Below are positions 1 to 10,395 of a DNA stretch of 33,195 bases, piece after piece (the stretch's first letter is position 1; every line of letters starts with the position of its first letter). The notes under the pieces were generated by a model. That model did no database searches. It worked only from the letters and a program-made list of their open reading frames with translations, and was not told where the DNA came from. The stretch covers positions 1-33,195 of the forward strand of contig CALMVO010000065.1 in NCBI GenBank assembly GCA_937873205.1. Reading direction: 5' to 3'. The DNA comes from an uncultured Acetobacteraceae bacterium. GTDB taxonomy: Bacteria; Pseudomonadota; Alphaproteobacteria; Acetobacterales; Acetobacteraceae. A program made the translations under genes and the position numbers.

Positions 1-1698
<1,698 letters not shown>

Positions 1699-1713
1699 GC
1701 CGACGCTGCCGGA

Positions 1714-1735
1714 GGGCCGGGCATCGTCCCGGCCC
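1714..1735. terminator. putative bidirectional hairpin between ftsH and the convergent OYE gene
   Basis: GGGCCGGG (1714–1721) can pair with CCCGGCCC (1728–1735) around a 6-nt loop, in the 46-bp gap between two convergent stop codons. No T-run follows on either strand, so it is at best a weak intrinsic terminator typical of high-GC genomes. Confidence 0.45.
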
Positions 1736-1744
1736 CCCATCTGA

Positions 1745-2821
1745 TCAGGCGGCCATGGGATAATCGGTGTAGCCCTCGGGCCCCGGGGTATACCACGTCG
1801 CCTGATCGTCCTTGTTGAGGGGGATGCCGTTCCGAAGCCGGTGCGGAAGATCCGGATTGGCAAGGAAGGTTCGGCCGAAGGCGATCGCATCGACCTCGCC
1901 GCTTTCCAGCGCCGCCTGGGCCCTGCCGCCATCGTAGTCCGAGTTCAACACCAGGCTGTTGCGGAAGACCTTTCGGATGGCAGGCGCGATCGGTGGACGG
2001 TCGGCGGCACCGAAAGTGCCATTCAGGCCGGGCTCACGCATCTCGAGAAAGGCGATGCCGATCTCCGACAGGGCGGCCGCAGCAGCGGTGAACAACGACA
2101 CCGGATCGCTGTCATTGACCCCTTGGATGGCGCCGTTGGGGGAGAGCCGCACCCCGGTCCGGTCGGCGCCGGCCTCGCCCACCACCGCCTCGGTGACTTC
2201 GCGGAGCAGCCGGATCCGGTTCACGATCGTGCCGCCATAGGCGTCGTCGCGATGGTTGCTCCCGTCCCGGAGGAACTGGTCGATCAGGTAGCCATTGGCG
2301 GCGTGGACCTGAACGCCGTCGAAACCCGCCTGTAGCGCGTTGCGGGTGGCGCGACGATACGTGTCCAGCAGGGCCGGGATCTCGTTCAGCCCGAGCGGCC
2401 GCGCCTCGACGTAGGGCAGCTTGCCTTGATAAGTGCGGGTCTCGCCCGGCGCCGTCGTCGCCGATGCCGAGACCGGCTGGGCGCCGCCCATGAAGCTCGG
2501 ATGGACGATCCGGCCCATGTGCCAGAGCTGGCAGACGATCCGTCCGCCAGCCTGGTGCACCGCTTGCGTTACCGGTCGCCAGGCCTGGAGCTGCGCCTCG
2601 TTCCAGATCCCGGGGGCGAATGCCCAGCCCAGACCCTGCTGGCTGATGCCGGTCGCCTCCGAGATGATCAGCCCGGCACTGGCGCGCTGGGCGTAGTATT
2701 GCGCCATGATCGGCGTGGGTACGTGCTCCCGTGTGGCGCGGCCGCGCGTCAGCGGCGCCATCAGCACGCGGTTCGGCGCTGCGATCGCGCCCAGTTGGAT
2801 TGGATCGAAAAGGGTCGGCAT
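1745..2821 (-). CDS. alkene reductase, Old Yellow Enzyme family (NemA-like)
   Basis: Predicted cytoplasmic FMN-dependent oxidoreductase (358 aa, usual family length) that reduces activated C=C bonds or nitro compounds with NAD(P)H. It starts MPTLFDPIQLG and has the OYE TIM-barrel signatures: the substrate-binding HAAN followed by GYLIDQFL, then NHRDDAYGG and NRIRLLREV, and a C-terminal AFGRTFLANPDLP FMN-phosphate region. ATG at 2821 is chosen because AGGGAG lies just upstream and homologues begin here; the open frame extends further but without family similarity. It is divergent from folP and convergent with ftsH, so it is transcribed alone. The physiological substrate cannot be deduced. Confidence 0.93.
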   Translation of the reverse strand: MPTLFDPIQLGAIAAPNRVLMAPLTRGRATREHVPTPIMAQYYAQRASAGLIISEATGISQQGLGWAFAPGIWNEAQLQAWRPVTQAVHQAGGRIVCQLWHMGRIVHPSFMGGAQPVSASATTAPGETRTYQGKLPYVEARPLGLNEIPALLDTYRRATRNALQAGFDGVQVHAANGYLIDQFLRDGSNHRDDAYGGTIVNRIRLLREVTEAVVGEAGADRTGVRLSPNGAIQGVNDSDPVSLFTAAAAALSEIGIAFLEMREPGLNGTFGAADRPPIAPAIRKVFRNSLVLNSDYDGGRAQAALESGEVDAIAFGRTFLANPDLPHRLRNGIPLNKDDQATWYTPGPEGYTDYPMAA

Positions 2822-2887
2822 GACGGTCTCCCTGCTCACCTGCATGAGGTGCCGTCGCGGCCCCGCTTTTTCAAATCGCCGAGCGAC

Positions 2888-3919
2888 ATGATCGACAGGC
2901 TGATCGAGCCGCTGGCGCCGATACATGGGGCCGCAGCCCGCACCGCCTGCGCCGCAGGACTGGCTTTGCCTCTTCTGGGCGGCCCGACGGCGTTCGCGCT
3001 CTGCCGCCTGATCGAGCGCGACCCCCGACCGGGGAGGCCGGAGATCGTGGCGGTGCGCGATATCCCGCCGTCCTGGGCGCTGGTTCGCGATCGCATCACC
3101 ACGCCACCATCGGCCGCGGGGCTGCCGGGCGGCCCGCTGGTCATGGGCATCCTGAACGCCACCCCCGACAGCTTCAGCGACGGCGGCCTCATGCTCGAGC
3201 CGTCGCGGGCGATCGCGGCCGGCCTGCGCATGGCGGGGCAGGGTGCCGCCCTGATTGATGTCGGTGGTGAGAGTACCCGTCCGGACGCGACGCCGGTGCC
3301 GCCGGATGTCGAGCAGGCACGCATCCTGCCGATCGTGCGCGGCCTGGCCCGGCAGGGGGTGGCGGTCTCGGTCGATACCCGCCACGCCGCGACGATGCGG
3401 GCGGCGCTCGATGCCGGGGCGGTCCTGCTGAACGACGTCTCGGCACTATCGCACGACACCGATGCCACGGCGGTGGTGGCGGCGGCCGGCTGTCCGGTGG
3501 TGCTGATGCACATGCGCGGTACGCCGCAGACCATGGCCGGCCTCGGCCGCTACGACGACGTCGCCGTCGAGACCGTGCGGGAGCTGGGGGCGCGGATCGA
3601 CGCAGCGACCGCGGCCGGCGTCGCGCGCACGCGCATCCTGGTCGATCCCGGCATCGGCTTCGCCAAGGATGCGGCCGGCAACCTGGAGCTGCTGCGCCGG
3701 CTGCCGATCCTGGCCAATCTCGGCTGCCGCATCGTGCTCGGCGTGTCGCGCAAGGGCTTCATTGGAGCGCTTGGGCAGGAGCCAGACCCGCGCGCGCGGT
3801 TGCCCGGCTCCCTGGCGGCCGGGCTGCCGGCGCTGGCGCTGTCCGGCAGCATCCTGCGCGTGCACGACGTCGCCGCCACCGTGCAGGCGGTGCGTCTCTG
3901 GCAGGCGATGAACGGCTGA
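2888..3919 (+). CDS. folP: dihydropteroate synthase
   Basis: Condenses 6-hydroxymethyl-7,8-dihydropterin pyrophosphate with p-aminobenzoate in folate synthesis; this is the sulfonamide target. Signatures in order: GILNATPDSFSDGG, GGESTRP, VSVDTRH with LLNDVSAL, LMHMRGTP, LVDPGIGFAKD and GVSRKGFIG. ATG at 2888 gives 343 aa, so about 80 residues precede the first TIM-barrel signature, an extension relative to the roughly 280-aa enteric enzyme. No strong Shine-Dalgarno sequence is visible, and a later start cannot be excluded. glmM follows after a 36-bp gap on the same strand, as in many proteobacteria. Confidence 0.95.
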   Translation: MIDRLIEPLAPIHGAAARTACAAGLALPLLGGPTAFALCRLIERDPRPGRPEIVAVRDIPPSWALVRDRITTPPSAAGLPGGPLVMGILNATPDSFSDGGLMLEPSRAIAAGLRMAGQGAALIDVGGESTRPDATPVPPDVEQARILPIVRGLARQGVAVSVDTRHAATMRAALDAGAVLLNDVSALSHDTDATAVVAAAGCPVVLMHMRGTPQTMAGLGRYDDVAVETVRELGARIDAATAAGVARTRILVDPGIGFAKDAAGNLELLRRLPILANLGCRIVLGVSRKGFIGALGQEPDPRARLPGSLAAGLPALALSGSILRVHDVAATVQAVRLWQAMNG

Positions 3920-3955
3920 GCTAGAGCTTGGCAACAACGCAATCGAAGAGTGCGG

Positions 3956-5317
3956 ATGATGGGGACTGCCAGGAAGCTGTTTGGGACCGATGGGATCAGG
4001 GGCACCGCCAACACCGTGCCGATGACCGTCGAGGTCGCGCAGCGACTCGGTCAGGCGGCTGGGCTGCGGTTCCGGCGCGGCACGCATCGACACCGGGTCG
4101 TGCTGGGCAAGGACACCAGGTTGTCCGGCTACATGATCGAGTGCGCGCTGGTATCCGGGTTCCTGGCGGCCGGCATCGACGTGACGCTGGTGGGGCCGCT
4201 GCCGACGCCGGCGATCGCGCTGCTGACCCGCAGCCTGCGCGCCGATCTCGGCGTCATGATCTCCGCCTCGCACAATCCGTTCGAGGATAACGGCATCAAG
4301 CTGTTCGGCCCGGACGGATTCAAGCTGTCCGACGAGGCGGAGGCCGAGATCGAGGAGCTGATGGCGGCCGAGCTAGGCCACCGGCTGGCGGCACCCGACA
4401 TGATCGGCCGTGCCTCGCGGCTGAACGACGCCGCCGGGCGCTATGTCGAGAGCTGCAAGGCGAGCTTCCCGCGTGGCCGCCGCCTCGACGGGCTGCGCAT
4501 CGTGCTCGACTGCGCGCACGGCGCCGCCTACCGGGTGGCGCCGACGGCGTTGTGGGAGCTAGGGGCGGAGGTGGTGCGGCTCGGCTGCCAGCCGGACGGC
4601 CTCAACATCAACCACCAATGCGGTTCGACCAGCCCGCGGGCGCTGAGTGCGGCCGTACTGGAACATCGCGCCGACCTCGGCATCGCGCTGGACGGCGATG
4701 CCGACCGGCTGCTGATTTGCGACGAGCGCGGCCAGACCATCGATGGCGACCAGATCCTGGCCCTGATCGCCCGCAGCTGGGCCGCCAGCGGGCGGCTCGC
4801 CGGGGGCGGCGTAGTGGCCACCGTGATGTCGAACATGGGGCTGGAACGGCTGCTGGCGGAGGATGGGTTGCGGCTGGAGCGCACCGCGGTCGGCGACCGC
4901 TACGTGGTCGAGCGGATGCGTGAGCTCGGCATGAATGTCGGCGGCGAGCAGTCCGGCCACATGGTGCTGTCGGACTTTGCCACCACCGGCGACGGGCTGG
5001 TCGCGGCGTTGCAGGTGCTGGCGGTGCTGGTCGAGCAGCACCGCCCGGCCAGCGAGGTGCTGCGCGTGTTCACGCCGTTCCCGCAGCTGCTGAAGAACGA
5101 GCGGTTCGCCGGCATTTCGCCGCTGCTGAGTCCGGCGGTCGCCGAGGCAAAGCGCTGGGCCGAGGATGAGCTCGGACCCACCGGGCGGCTGCTGCTGCGC
5201 GAGAGCGGCACCGAGCCGCTGGTCCGGGTGATGGCGGAGGCGCAGGACGAGGCGCTGGTGGAGCGTGTGGTGGCGGGGGTCTGCGAGGCGATCCGGCGCG
5301 TTTCGATGGCGGCGTGA
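3956..5317 (+). CDS. glmM: phosphoglucosamine mutase
   Basis: Interconverts glucosamine-6-phosphate and glucosamine-1-phosphate for UDP-GlcNAc, hence for peptidoglycan and LPS. It has the alpha-D-phosphohexomutase order: N-terminal LFGTDGIRG, phosphoserine loop [13 protein letters not shown] (active Ser about residue 105), metal loop ALDGDADRL, sugar-binding [10 protein letters not shown] and phosphate-binding [12 protein letters not shown]. Length of 453 aa is normal. Starts are possible at GTG 3950, ATG 3956 or ATG 3959; GAAGAG near 3944 suits either ATG. It lies between folP and thiD on the same strand with short gaps, suggesting cotranscription. Confidence 0.97.
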   Translation: MMGTARKLFGTDGIRGTANTVPMTVEVAQRLGQAAGLRFRRGTHRHRVVLGKDTRLSGYMIECALVSGFLAAGIDVTLVGPLPTPAIALLTRSLRADLGVMISASHNPFEDNGIKLFGPDGFKLSDEAEAEIEELMAAELGHRLAAPDMIGRASRLNDAAGRYVESCKASFPRGRRLDGLRIVLDCAHGAAYRVAPTALWELGAEVVRLGCQPDGLNINHQCGSTSPRALSAAVLEHRADLGIALDGDADRLLICDERGQTIDGDQILALIARSWAASGRLAGGGVVATVMSNMGLERLLAEDGLRLERTAVGDRYVVERMRELGMNVGGEQSGHMVLSDFATTGDGLVAALQVLAVLVEQHRPASEVLRVFTPFPQLLKNERFAGISPLLSPAVAEAKRWAEDELGPTGRLLLRESGTEPLVRVMAEAQDEALVERVVAGVCEAIRRVSMAA

Positions 5318-5336
5318 GCATGATCTTGAGGGCGGC

Positions 5337-6131
5337 ATGACGGGAGGGCGGGTCCTCGTCGTCGCCGGCAGCGACTCCGGCGGTGGTGCCGGCATCCAGG
5401 CCGACATCAAGACCGTGACCGCGTTGGGCGGCTACGCCATGACCGCGGTGACCGCACTGACTGCCCAGAACACGCTCGGCGTGCATGGCGTGCTGCCGGT
5501 CCCGCCCGAGTTCCTGCGGCTGCAGATCGAATGCGTGCTGGACGATCTGGGGGCGGACTCCTTCAAGACGGGCATGCTGGAGTCCTGCGCGCTGATCGAA
5601 ACGACGGCAGATTGCCTGCGCCGGCGCCCGGCCATCCCGTTGGTGCTGGATCCGGTCATGATCGCCAAGGGCGGCCAGCGCCTGCTGCAAGAGGATGCCG
5701 TCGCCAGCCTGAAGCGCCTGTTGCTGCCGCTGGCGACCCTGCTGACGCCGAACCTGCCGGAGGCGGAGACGCTGGCCGGCATGCGGATCGGCAGCGTGGA
5801 CGAGATGCACTATGCGGCCGAAGTGTTGCTGACGCTGGGCGTGCCGGCGGTGCTGCTGAAGGGCGGCCACCTGCCAGGCGACACCGTCACCGACCTGCTG
5901 GTGACCGAGGGGGGCTGCGAACGGTTCTCCAGTCCACGCATCCACACCCGCCATACCCATGGCACCGGCTGCACGCTGGCCAGCGCGATCGCGACCGGGC
6001 TGGCGCAGGGCATGGCGCTCGGCCCGTCCGTCGCCCGGGCGCGAGACTACGTGAGGCGGGCGATCGCAGCCGCTCCCGGCCTGGGTGCCGGGGCCGGTCC
6101 GCTCGACCATGCGGTGCTGGCCCGGGACTGA
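5337..6131 (+). CDS. thiD: bifunctional hydroxymethylpyrimidine kinase / phosphomethylpyrimidine kinase
   Basis: Phosphorylates HMP and HMP-P in thiamine synthesis. It is a 264-aa ribokinase-fold protein with VAGSDSGGGAGIQADIKT at the N-terminus, the substrate loop ALTAQNT, VLKGGHLPGD, and the anion-hole and catalytic motif HGTGCTLASAIA. ATG at 5337 has GAGGG just upstream and lies 19 bp after the glmM stop. The pathway partner thiE is in the same window at 18247–18879 but not linked. No TPP riboswitch is visible upstream, consistent with expression from the folP–glmM transcript. Confidence 0.96.
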   Translation: MTGGRVLVVAGSDSGGGAGIQADIKTVTALGGYAMTAVTALTAQNTLGVHGVLPVPPEFLRLQIECVLDDLGADSFKTGMLESCALIETTADCLRRRPAIPLVLDPVMIAKGGQRLLQEDAVASLKRLLLPLATLLTPNLPEAETLAGMRIGSVDEMHYAAEVLLTLGVPAVLLKGGHLPGDTVTDLLVTEGGCERFSSPRIHTRHTHGTGCTLASAIATGLAQGMALGPSVARARDYVRRAIAAAPGLGAGAGPLDHAVLARD

Positions 6132-6151
6132 CCCCGTCCACGATCACGGGG
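6132..6151. terminator. putative hairpin between thiD and the convergent GGDEF-EAL gene
   Basis: CCCCGT (6132–6137) can pair with ACGGGG (6146–6151), directly after the thiD stop and in a convergent gap. A second small hairpin, TGCCG/CGGCA, lies at 6182–6194. Neither has a T-run, so termination is an inference from position. Confidence 0.35.
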
Positions 6152-6212
6152 ATCGCGACGCCCCGCCCCGGTCATCGTCAATGCCGTGACGGCAGCGCCT
6201 CGCATCCCGAAT

Positions 6213-8612
6213 TCACGCCGAGACCGGGACCGGTCGGTTGGCACTGGCCTCGAGGGCCAGGCATGGCTCGATCTCGAGCGACGTGGTGTTCTGGGCGGCC
6301 ATGAAACGCATCACCGCGTCGCCGGCGCAGGGGCGGCTGTAGAGGAAGCCCTGGAACTGGGTGCAGCCGCTGGCGCGCAGACGCATCGCCTGATCGGCGG
6401 TCTCGACCCCCTCCGCCGTGATGGTGATGCCGAGCCCGTTGGCCATGGCGGCGATCGCCTGGACGATCATGTCGGCGTCCAGGTCGGCGCCGAGGTCGCG
6501 GACGAAGGAGCGGTCGATCTTGACGGTATCGACGGGGAAGTCGCGCAGGTAGCTGAGCGAGGAGAAACCGGTGCCGAAATCGTCGAGCGCGATGCGGATG
6601 CCGCGCTGCTTCAAGCTGCTGAGCGCTGCTCGAATCGCCTGGTTGTTCTCGAGGAACAGGGACTCCGTGATCTCGAGCTCCAGCCGGTCTGGCGGCAGTC
6701 CGCTCTCCGCCAGGGCCAGTTCGACGATGGCGCACAGTGCCGGGTCGCGCAGCTGCACCGGCGAGAGGTTGACCGAGATGCTGATCTCGTCCGGCCAGTA
6801 TGTCGCCTCCCGGCAGGCCTGCTTCAGCACCCAGGCGCCGAGCGCGCAGATCTGCCCGCTCTCCTCGGCGATCGGGATGAAGTCGATCGGCGGGATCAGG
6901 CCGCGCTCGGGGTGCAGCCAGCGCACCAGCGCCTCGGCCGCGACCACGCGGCCGCTGAGCGCGTTCAGGATCGGCTGGAAATGCAGCATCAGCTGCTCGT
7001 CGGCGATCGCGGTGCGTAGGTCGGTCTGCAGGCGCAGGCGTCCTTCCGCCTCGTCCCGCATCGCGGGGTCGAAAAGGCAGACGGTGCCGCGGCCCTCCTG
7101 CTTGGCCTGATACATCGCGAGGTCGGCGTTCTTGAGCAGGATCGGCGCGTCCAGGCCGCCATCCGGGGCCATCATGATGCCGATGCTGGCGCCGATGCGG
7201 GTCACGGCGCCGTTCAGCTCGTAAGGCTCCGAGATTACGGCGAGTAGCCTGTGTGCCAGCACGCTGGCTCCGGCCTCGTCGCCGTCGACCATCAGCAGCG
7301 CGAACTCGTCCCCGCCGAGGCGGCCGATCATGTCGCGGTCGCGGATGCAGCTTCGCAGCCGAGCTGCGACCTGGACCAGCAGCGCGTCGCCGGCCAGATG
7401 GCCGAGCGTGTCGTTGATCGTCTTGAAGCCGTCGAGGTCGAGGCAAAGCAGCGTCAGCCTCGGGCCGCCGGCCTGCTGCTCGGCGCAGGCCTGATGCAGC
7501 CGGGTGTGGAAATGGGCGCGGTTGGGCAGGGCGGTGAGGCTGTCATGGCAGGCGAGCCATTCGACCCGCTGCTGCGATCGCCGCGCCTCGGTGATGTCGG
7601 AGCCGACGCCGCGATAGCCGCCGAACGAGCCGTCCGCGGCGAACACCGGCTTGCCGGTCAGCTTCAACCAGCGTTCCTTGTCGCCGCTGCCGACCGGGAT
7701 GCAGATCGCGCGGAACGCCGACCGCCGCTCAATGCAGTCGACCAGCCTCGCGAACCCTTCCATGTGGCCGGGGGTATGGCGCAGCCTGGCCCGAATCCAA
7801 CGCCGCAGCGACAGGTCGGTGAGCCGGCGCCCGCGGCAGCCCACCGCGTCCTGCAGCCGCTCCGAGGGTGCCCGTAGCCGCAGCTCGGCATCGGTCTCCC
7901 ACAGCCAGTCCGAGCCCTGTTCCTCGAAATCGTGCAGCAGGATGCCGATGATCTCGCTCTGCTCCTCGAGCTGCGTCCCGTTGGCGGTGCTGCGCGCGAA
8001 CTCGTTGTGCTGCCACATGATCATCGCGCCCGCGGTCAGGCCATAGAACAGGTCGAGCAGCCGCAGGTCGGTCTCGGCTACGCCGACGGGGAGTTCCGAC
8101 AGCATGCCGGCAGCGGCGACGATCGCCGTGAACAGCAGCGCGCCGCCGCGCATCGGCGCGATCAGGACGGCCCCGTAGGCCAGGCCCGGCACCAGAAGAT
8201 CGTGCAACGGCCGGTCCGGCCGCGACCTGGTCAGCAGGATGACGGTCGCCCAGAGACACCCGAGCGCCGCGCAGGCGGCGACGCCCAGGCCGTAGCGGTG
8301 CTGAGTGCGCAGACGGGCGGACGCGGTTCGGGTGCGCGCTCGGCAGCTCCAGGCGATCAGGCCGTACGCCGCCGCCAAGGCCAAGAGCGATACCTGCATC
8401 CACGGGCCGGCCGGGCGGCAGAGCAGATCGATCGCCAGCACCGTCGCCAAAGAGACCGCCGACGTCAGGACCCCGGTGCGTCCCAGCACCTCGAGCGTGC
8501 GCCGCCGTAGGGTATCGCGACACCGCGCGGCGGCGGCGCCTTGCCGTCGGGTCGGGGATCTGGCGATCATGGTGCGGTCCTGGCGCAGCTCTGACGACAG
8601 TCCTCGCAGCAT
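6213..8612 (-). CDS. membrane-bound PAS-GGDEF-EAL cyclic-di-GMP signalling protein
   Basis: 799-aa bifunctional diguanylate cyclase / c-di-GMP phosphodiesterase candidate. About six hydrophobic segments lie between residues 47 and 200, followed by a PAS-like domain (about 225–345), GGDEF (about 350–510) and EAL (about 530–780). The GGDEF signature is intact (433–437), with an inhibitory I-site RDRD (424–427) five residues before it. The EAL domain keeps EALVR, NLSP, EITES, DDFGTG, KIDRSF and AEGVE, so both activities are possible. ATG at 8612 is the longest start; ATG at 8570 has AGGA at better spacing and would remove 14 residues. It is transcribed alone, divergent from rpmJ. Confidence 0.93.
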   Translation of the reverse strand: MLRGLSSELRQDRTMIARSPTRRQGAAAARCRDTLRRRTLEVLGRTGVLTSAVSLATVLAIDLLCRPAGPWMQVSLLALAAAYGLIAWSCRARTRTASARLRTQHRYGLGVAACAALGCLWATVILLTRSRPDRPLHDLLVPGLAYGAVLIAPMRGGALLFTAIVAAAGMLSELPVGVAETDLRLLDLFYGLTAGAMIMWQHNEFARSTANGTQLEEQSEIIGILLHDFEEQGSDWLWETDAELRLRAPSERLQDAVGCRGRRLTDLSLRRWIRARLRHTPGHMEGFARLVDCIERRSAFRAICIPVGSGDKERWLKLTGKPVFAADGSFGGYRGVGSDITEARRSQQRVEWLACHDSLTALPNRAHFHTRLHQACAEQQAGGPRLTLLCLDLDGFKTINDTLGHLAGDALLVQVAARLRSCIRDRDMIGRLGGDEFALLMVDGDEAGASVLAHRLLAVISEPYELNGAVTRIGASIGIMMAPDGGLDAPILLKNADLAMYQAKQEGRGTVCLFDPAMRDEAEGRLRLQTDLRTAIADEQLMLHFQPILNALSGRVVAAEALVRWLHPERGLIPPIDFIPIAEESGQICALGAWVLKQACREATYWPDEISISVNLSPVQLRDPALCAIVELALAESGLPPDRLELEITESLFLENNQAIRAALSSLKQRGIRIALDDFGTGFSSLSYLRDFPVDTVKIDRSFVRDLGADLDADMIVQAIAAMANGLGITITAEGVETADQAMRLRASGCTQFQGFLYSRPCAGDAVMRFMAAQNTTSLEIEPCLALEASANRPVPVSA

Positions 8613-8639
8613 TTTCCTACCCGACCGTTAACCCCCGCA

Positions 8640-8668
8640 TTGACAGCGACCTGGCCGTCACCCTATTC
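8640..8668 (+). promoter_or_regulatory. sigma-70-type promoter for rpmJ
   Basis: A perfect TTGACA (8640–8645), a 17-bp spacer, then CTATTC (8663–8668) as a plausible -10, about 40 bp before the rpmJ ATG. It lies in the divergent gap with the GGDEF-EAL gene. The -35 match is striking in such GC-rich DNA; the -10 is less certain. Confidence 0.55.
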
Positions 8669-8710
8669 GGCGCGTCTTTGCGGCGCCTCGCCGCGTGTGA
8701 AGGTGCGGCC

Positions 8711-8836
8711 ATGAAGATCAGAAACAGCCTGAAGTCGGCCAAGGTGCGCGACAAGGACTGCCGCGTCGTGCGCCGCCACGGCCGCGTCTACGTGATCAAC
8801 AAGAAGAACCCGCGCATGAAGGCGCGCCAGGGCTGA
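8711..8836 (+). CDS. rpmJ: 50S ribosomal protein L36 (zinc-ligand-less form)
   Basis: 41-aa basic protein of the large ribosomal subunit, starting [17 protein letters not shown] and ending [10 protein letters not shown]. These are the standard L36 features for alphaproteobacteria. Classical L36 binds zinc through three Cys and one His; only one Cys is present here, so this is the C-minus form. It stands apart from the ribosomal protein operons, which is common in this class. A promoter candidate lies just upstream at 8640–8668. Confidence 0.96.
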   Translation: MKIRNSLKSAKVRDKDCRVVRRHGRVYVINKKNPRMKARQG

Positions 8837-8859
8837 CAGCCCGGTCCGGGCTCTCGTTC

Positions 8860-9402
8860 TTGGCCCGGATCGCGATCTGGGTGGTCGTCGCCGTCGTGTG
8901 GGCGTTGCCGACGGCCTGGGCCGACTCCCGGCTCGACGCCCTGAACGTGCTGCTGCTTCATGCGACCACCGGCGATCAGGCCGCCGCACTCGCCGACCGC
9001 TTGGAGACCTCGCGCATCCAGCGCCTGTCGCCGACGACGCGTCTGCTGCTGAACCGGGCCCGGCGCGAGCTCGCCGCCTCGAAGGTCCGCGATGCGCAGG
9101 CCGATATGGACGATGCGATCGAGCTGCAGCCCGACCAGGGGGTGCTGTGGCGCGAGCGGGCGCTGGTCCGCGCGACGCAGGGCGACGGCGACGCCGCCGT
9201 GGCCGATCTCGGTGGCGCCCTCGCCCGCGATCCAAGCGACGTGCTGTCCTGGTCGGCGCTCAGCAGCGTCGAGACCGATCGCAGCCAGCCGCGTCAGGCT
9301 TACGAGGCATGGGAACACGTGCTGCAGCTCGACCCGGCGATTCCCGACGGCGCCGCCCGGCTGCGGCACCTGCACCACCTGATGGTGGGCGATCCGACCT
9401 GA
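8860..9402 (+). CDS. secreted tetratricopeptide-repeat protein
   Basis: 180 aa with a clear signal peptide: a hydrophobic run of about 18 residues, then a likely cleavage site after TAWA (about residue 21). The remainder is helical with TPR-like repeats, for example ADMDDAIELQPDQGVLWRE, VADLGGALARDPSDVLSW and YEAWEHVLQLDP. It is predicted to be a periplasmic protein-interaction scaffold with unknown partner. TTG at 8860 is the only reasonable start: no ATG or GTG occurs upstream in frame outside rpmJ, and it places the signal peptide at the N-terminus. It lies 23 bp after rpmJ and is probably cotranscribed. Confidence 0.82.
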   Translation: MARIAIWVVVAVVWALPTAWADSRLDALNVLLLHATTGDQAAALADRLETSRIQRLSPTTRLLLNRARRELAASKVRDAQADMDDAIELQPDQGVLWRERALVRATQGDGDAAVADLGGALARDPSDVLSWSALSSVETDRSQPRQAYEAWEHVLQLDPAIPDGAARLRHLHHLMVGDPT

Positions 9403-9414
9403 CGCAGGCCCGGA

Positions 9415-10395
9415 TCAACGATCGGTCAGGCGCAGCTCGATCCGGCGGTTGCGTGCGAACGCCTCCGGGCCGTCGCCGTCGTCCAGCGGCTGGAACTGCG
9501 AGAACGCCGTCGCCGCCAGGTTCTGCGGCCGCACGCCCTCGGCGATCAGCAGCTTGACGACTGTGATCGCACGCGCCGACGACAGCTCCCAGTTGGTCGG
9601 GAATGCGGCGCTCACGATCGGCTGGCGGTCGGCGTGGCCGTCGACGCGCAGGGTCCAGGGCAGGTCGGACGGGATCTCGGCGGCGATCTGCTTCAGGGTG
9701 CGGGCCAGCGTGCGCATCTGCTCGCGGCCGGCCGCCGACAGCTCGGCGCTGCCGGGCGGGAACAGCACCTCGCTCTGGAACACGAAGCGGTCGCCGACGA
9801 CGCGGATGCCGGGCCGTCCCGCCAGCAGGGCCGAGAGCCGGCCGAAGAACTCGCTCCGGTAGCGCTTCAGCTCGTTGACCTTGTCGGCCAGCGCGATGTT
9901 GAGCCGGTTGCCCAGGTCGGTGATGCGGACGTCGCGATCCTTCAGGTCCTTCTGCGACAGGTCGAGCGCCTGAGCGATGGCGGCCAGCTGCTGCTGCAGC
10001 TCGGCCAGCTGGCGGTTGAGCAGCGCTACCTGTGCCTGCGCGTCCGAGCCGAGCTTGTCGGCGGCCGCAAGCTTGGCCGCGTCGGTCGCGACCTCGCCGG
10101 ACAGCGTCGCCACATTCGCCGCGTCGCCCTCGTGTTGCAGCCGGAGCGTGGCGACCGAGAGCTCGAGCGCGTGGCTGTGCCCCTTCTCCAGGGACAGCAG
10201 CTGGGTAAGCTGCGCCATCTCCCGCGACAGCCGGTCCAGCGCCGTCTGCCGGCCGTTCAGCGCGACCGACAGGAACGCCTGCGCCAGCACGAACACCAGC
10301 AGCACGAAGATGACGACCATGAGCAGCGTCGAGAGCGCATCGACATAGCCGGGCCAGGCATCGAGTCCATTGTTGCGGACGCCGCGCCGCCTCAT
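9415..10395 (-). CDS. MotB/OmpA-like peptidoglycan-binding stator-type protein
   Basis: 326 aa. A short cytoplasmic tail, one TM helix (about 17–43) with an Asp at its start (D19 in YVDALSTLLMV, the position of the proton-carrying Asp in MotB-type proteins), a long coiled coil (about 50–170, Gln/Leu-rich), then an OmpA-like domain (about 200–326) with VDGHADRQPI, NWELSSARAI and ARNRRIELRL. It is predicted to anchor an inner-membrane ion channel to peptidoglycan. ATG at 10395 overlaps the stop of the upstream channel gene (ATGA), giving translational coupling. No flagellar genes are nearby, so the name motB would be misleading; the architecture also resembles ZorB. Confidence 0.88.
   Translation of the reverse strand: MRRRGVRNNGLDAWPGYVDALSTLLMVVIFVLLVFVLAQAFLSVALNGRQTALDRLSREMAQLTQLLSLEKGHSHALELSVATLRLQHEGDAANVATLSGEVATDAAKLAAADKLGSDAQAQVALLNRQLAELQQQLAAIAQALDLSQKDLKDRDVRITDLGNRLNIALADKVNELKRYRSEFFGRLSALLAGRPGIRVVGDRFVFQSEVLFPPGSAELSAAGREQMRTLARTLKQIAAEIPSDLPWTLRVDGHADRQPIVSAAFPTNWELSSARAITVVKLLIAEGVRPQNLAATAFSQFQPLDDGDGPEAFARNRRIELRLTDR

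Noticed and set aside
5318-5336. TPP riboswitch before thiD (also sought before thiE)
   Set aside because: Gaps are too short or filled by the hairpin repeat; no THI-box CTGAGA/ACCTGAACC-like elements seen.
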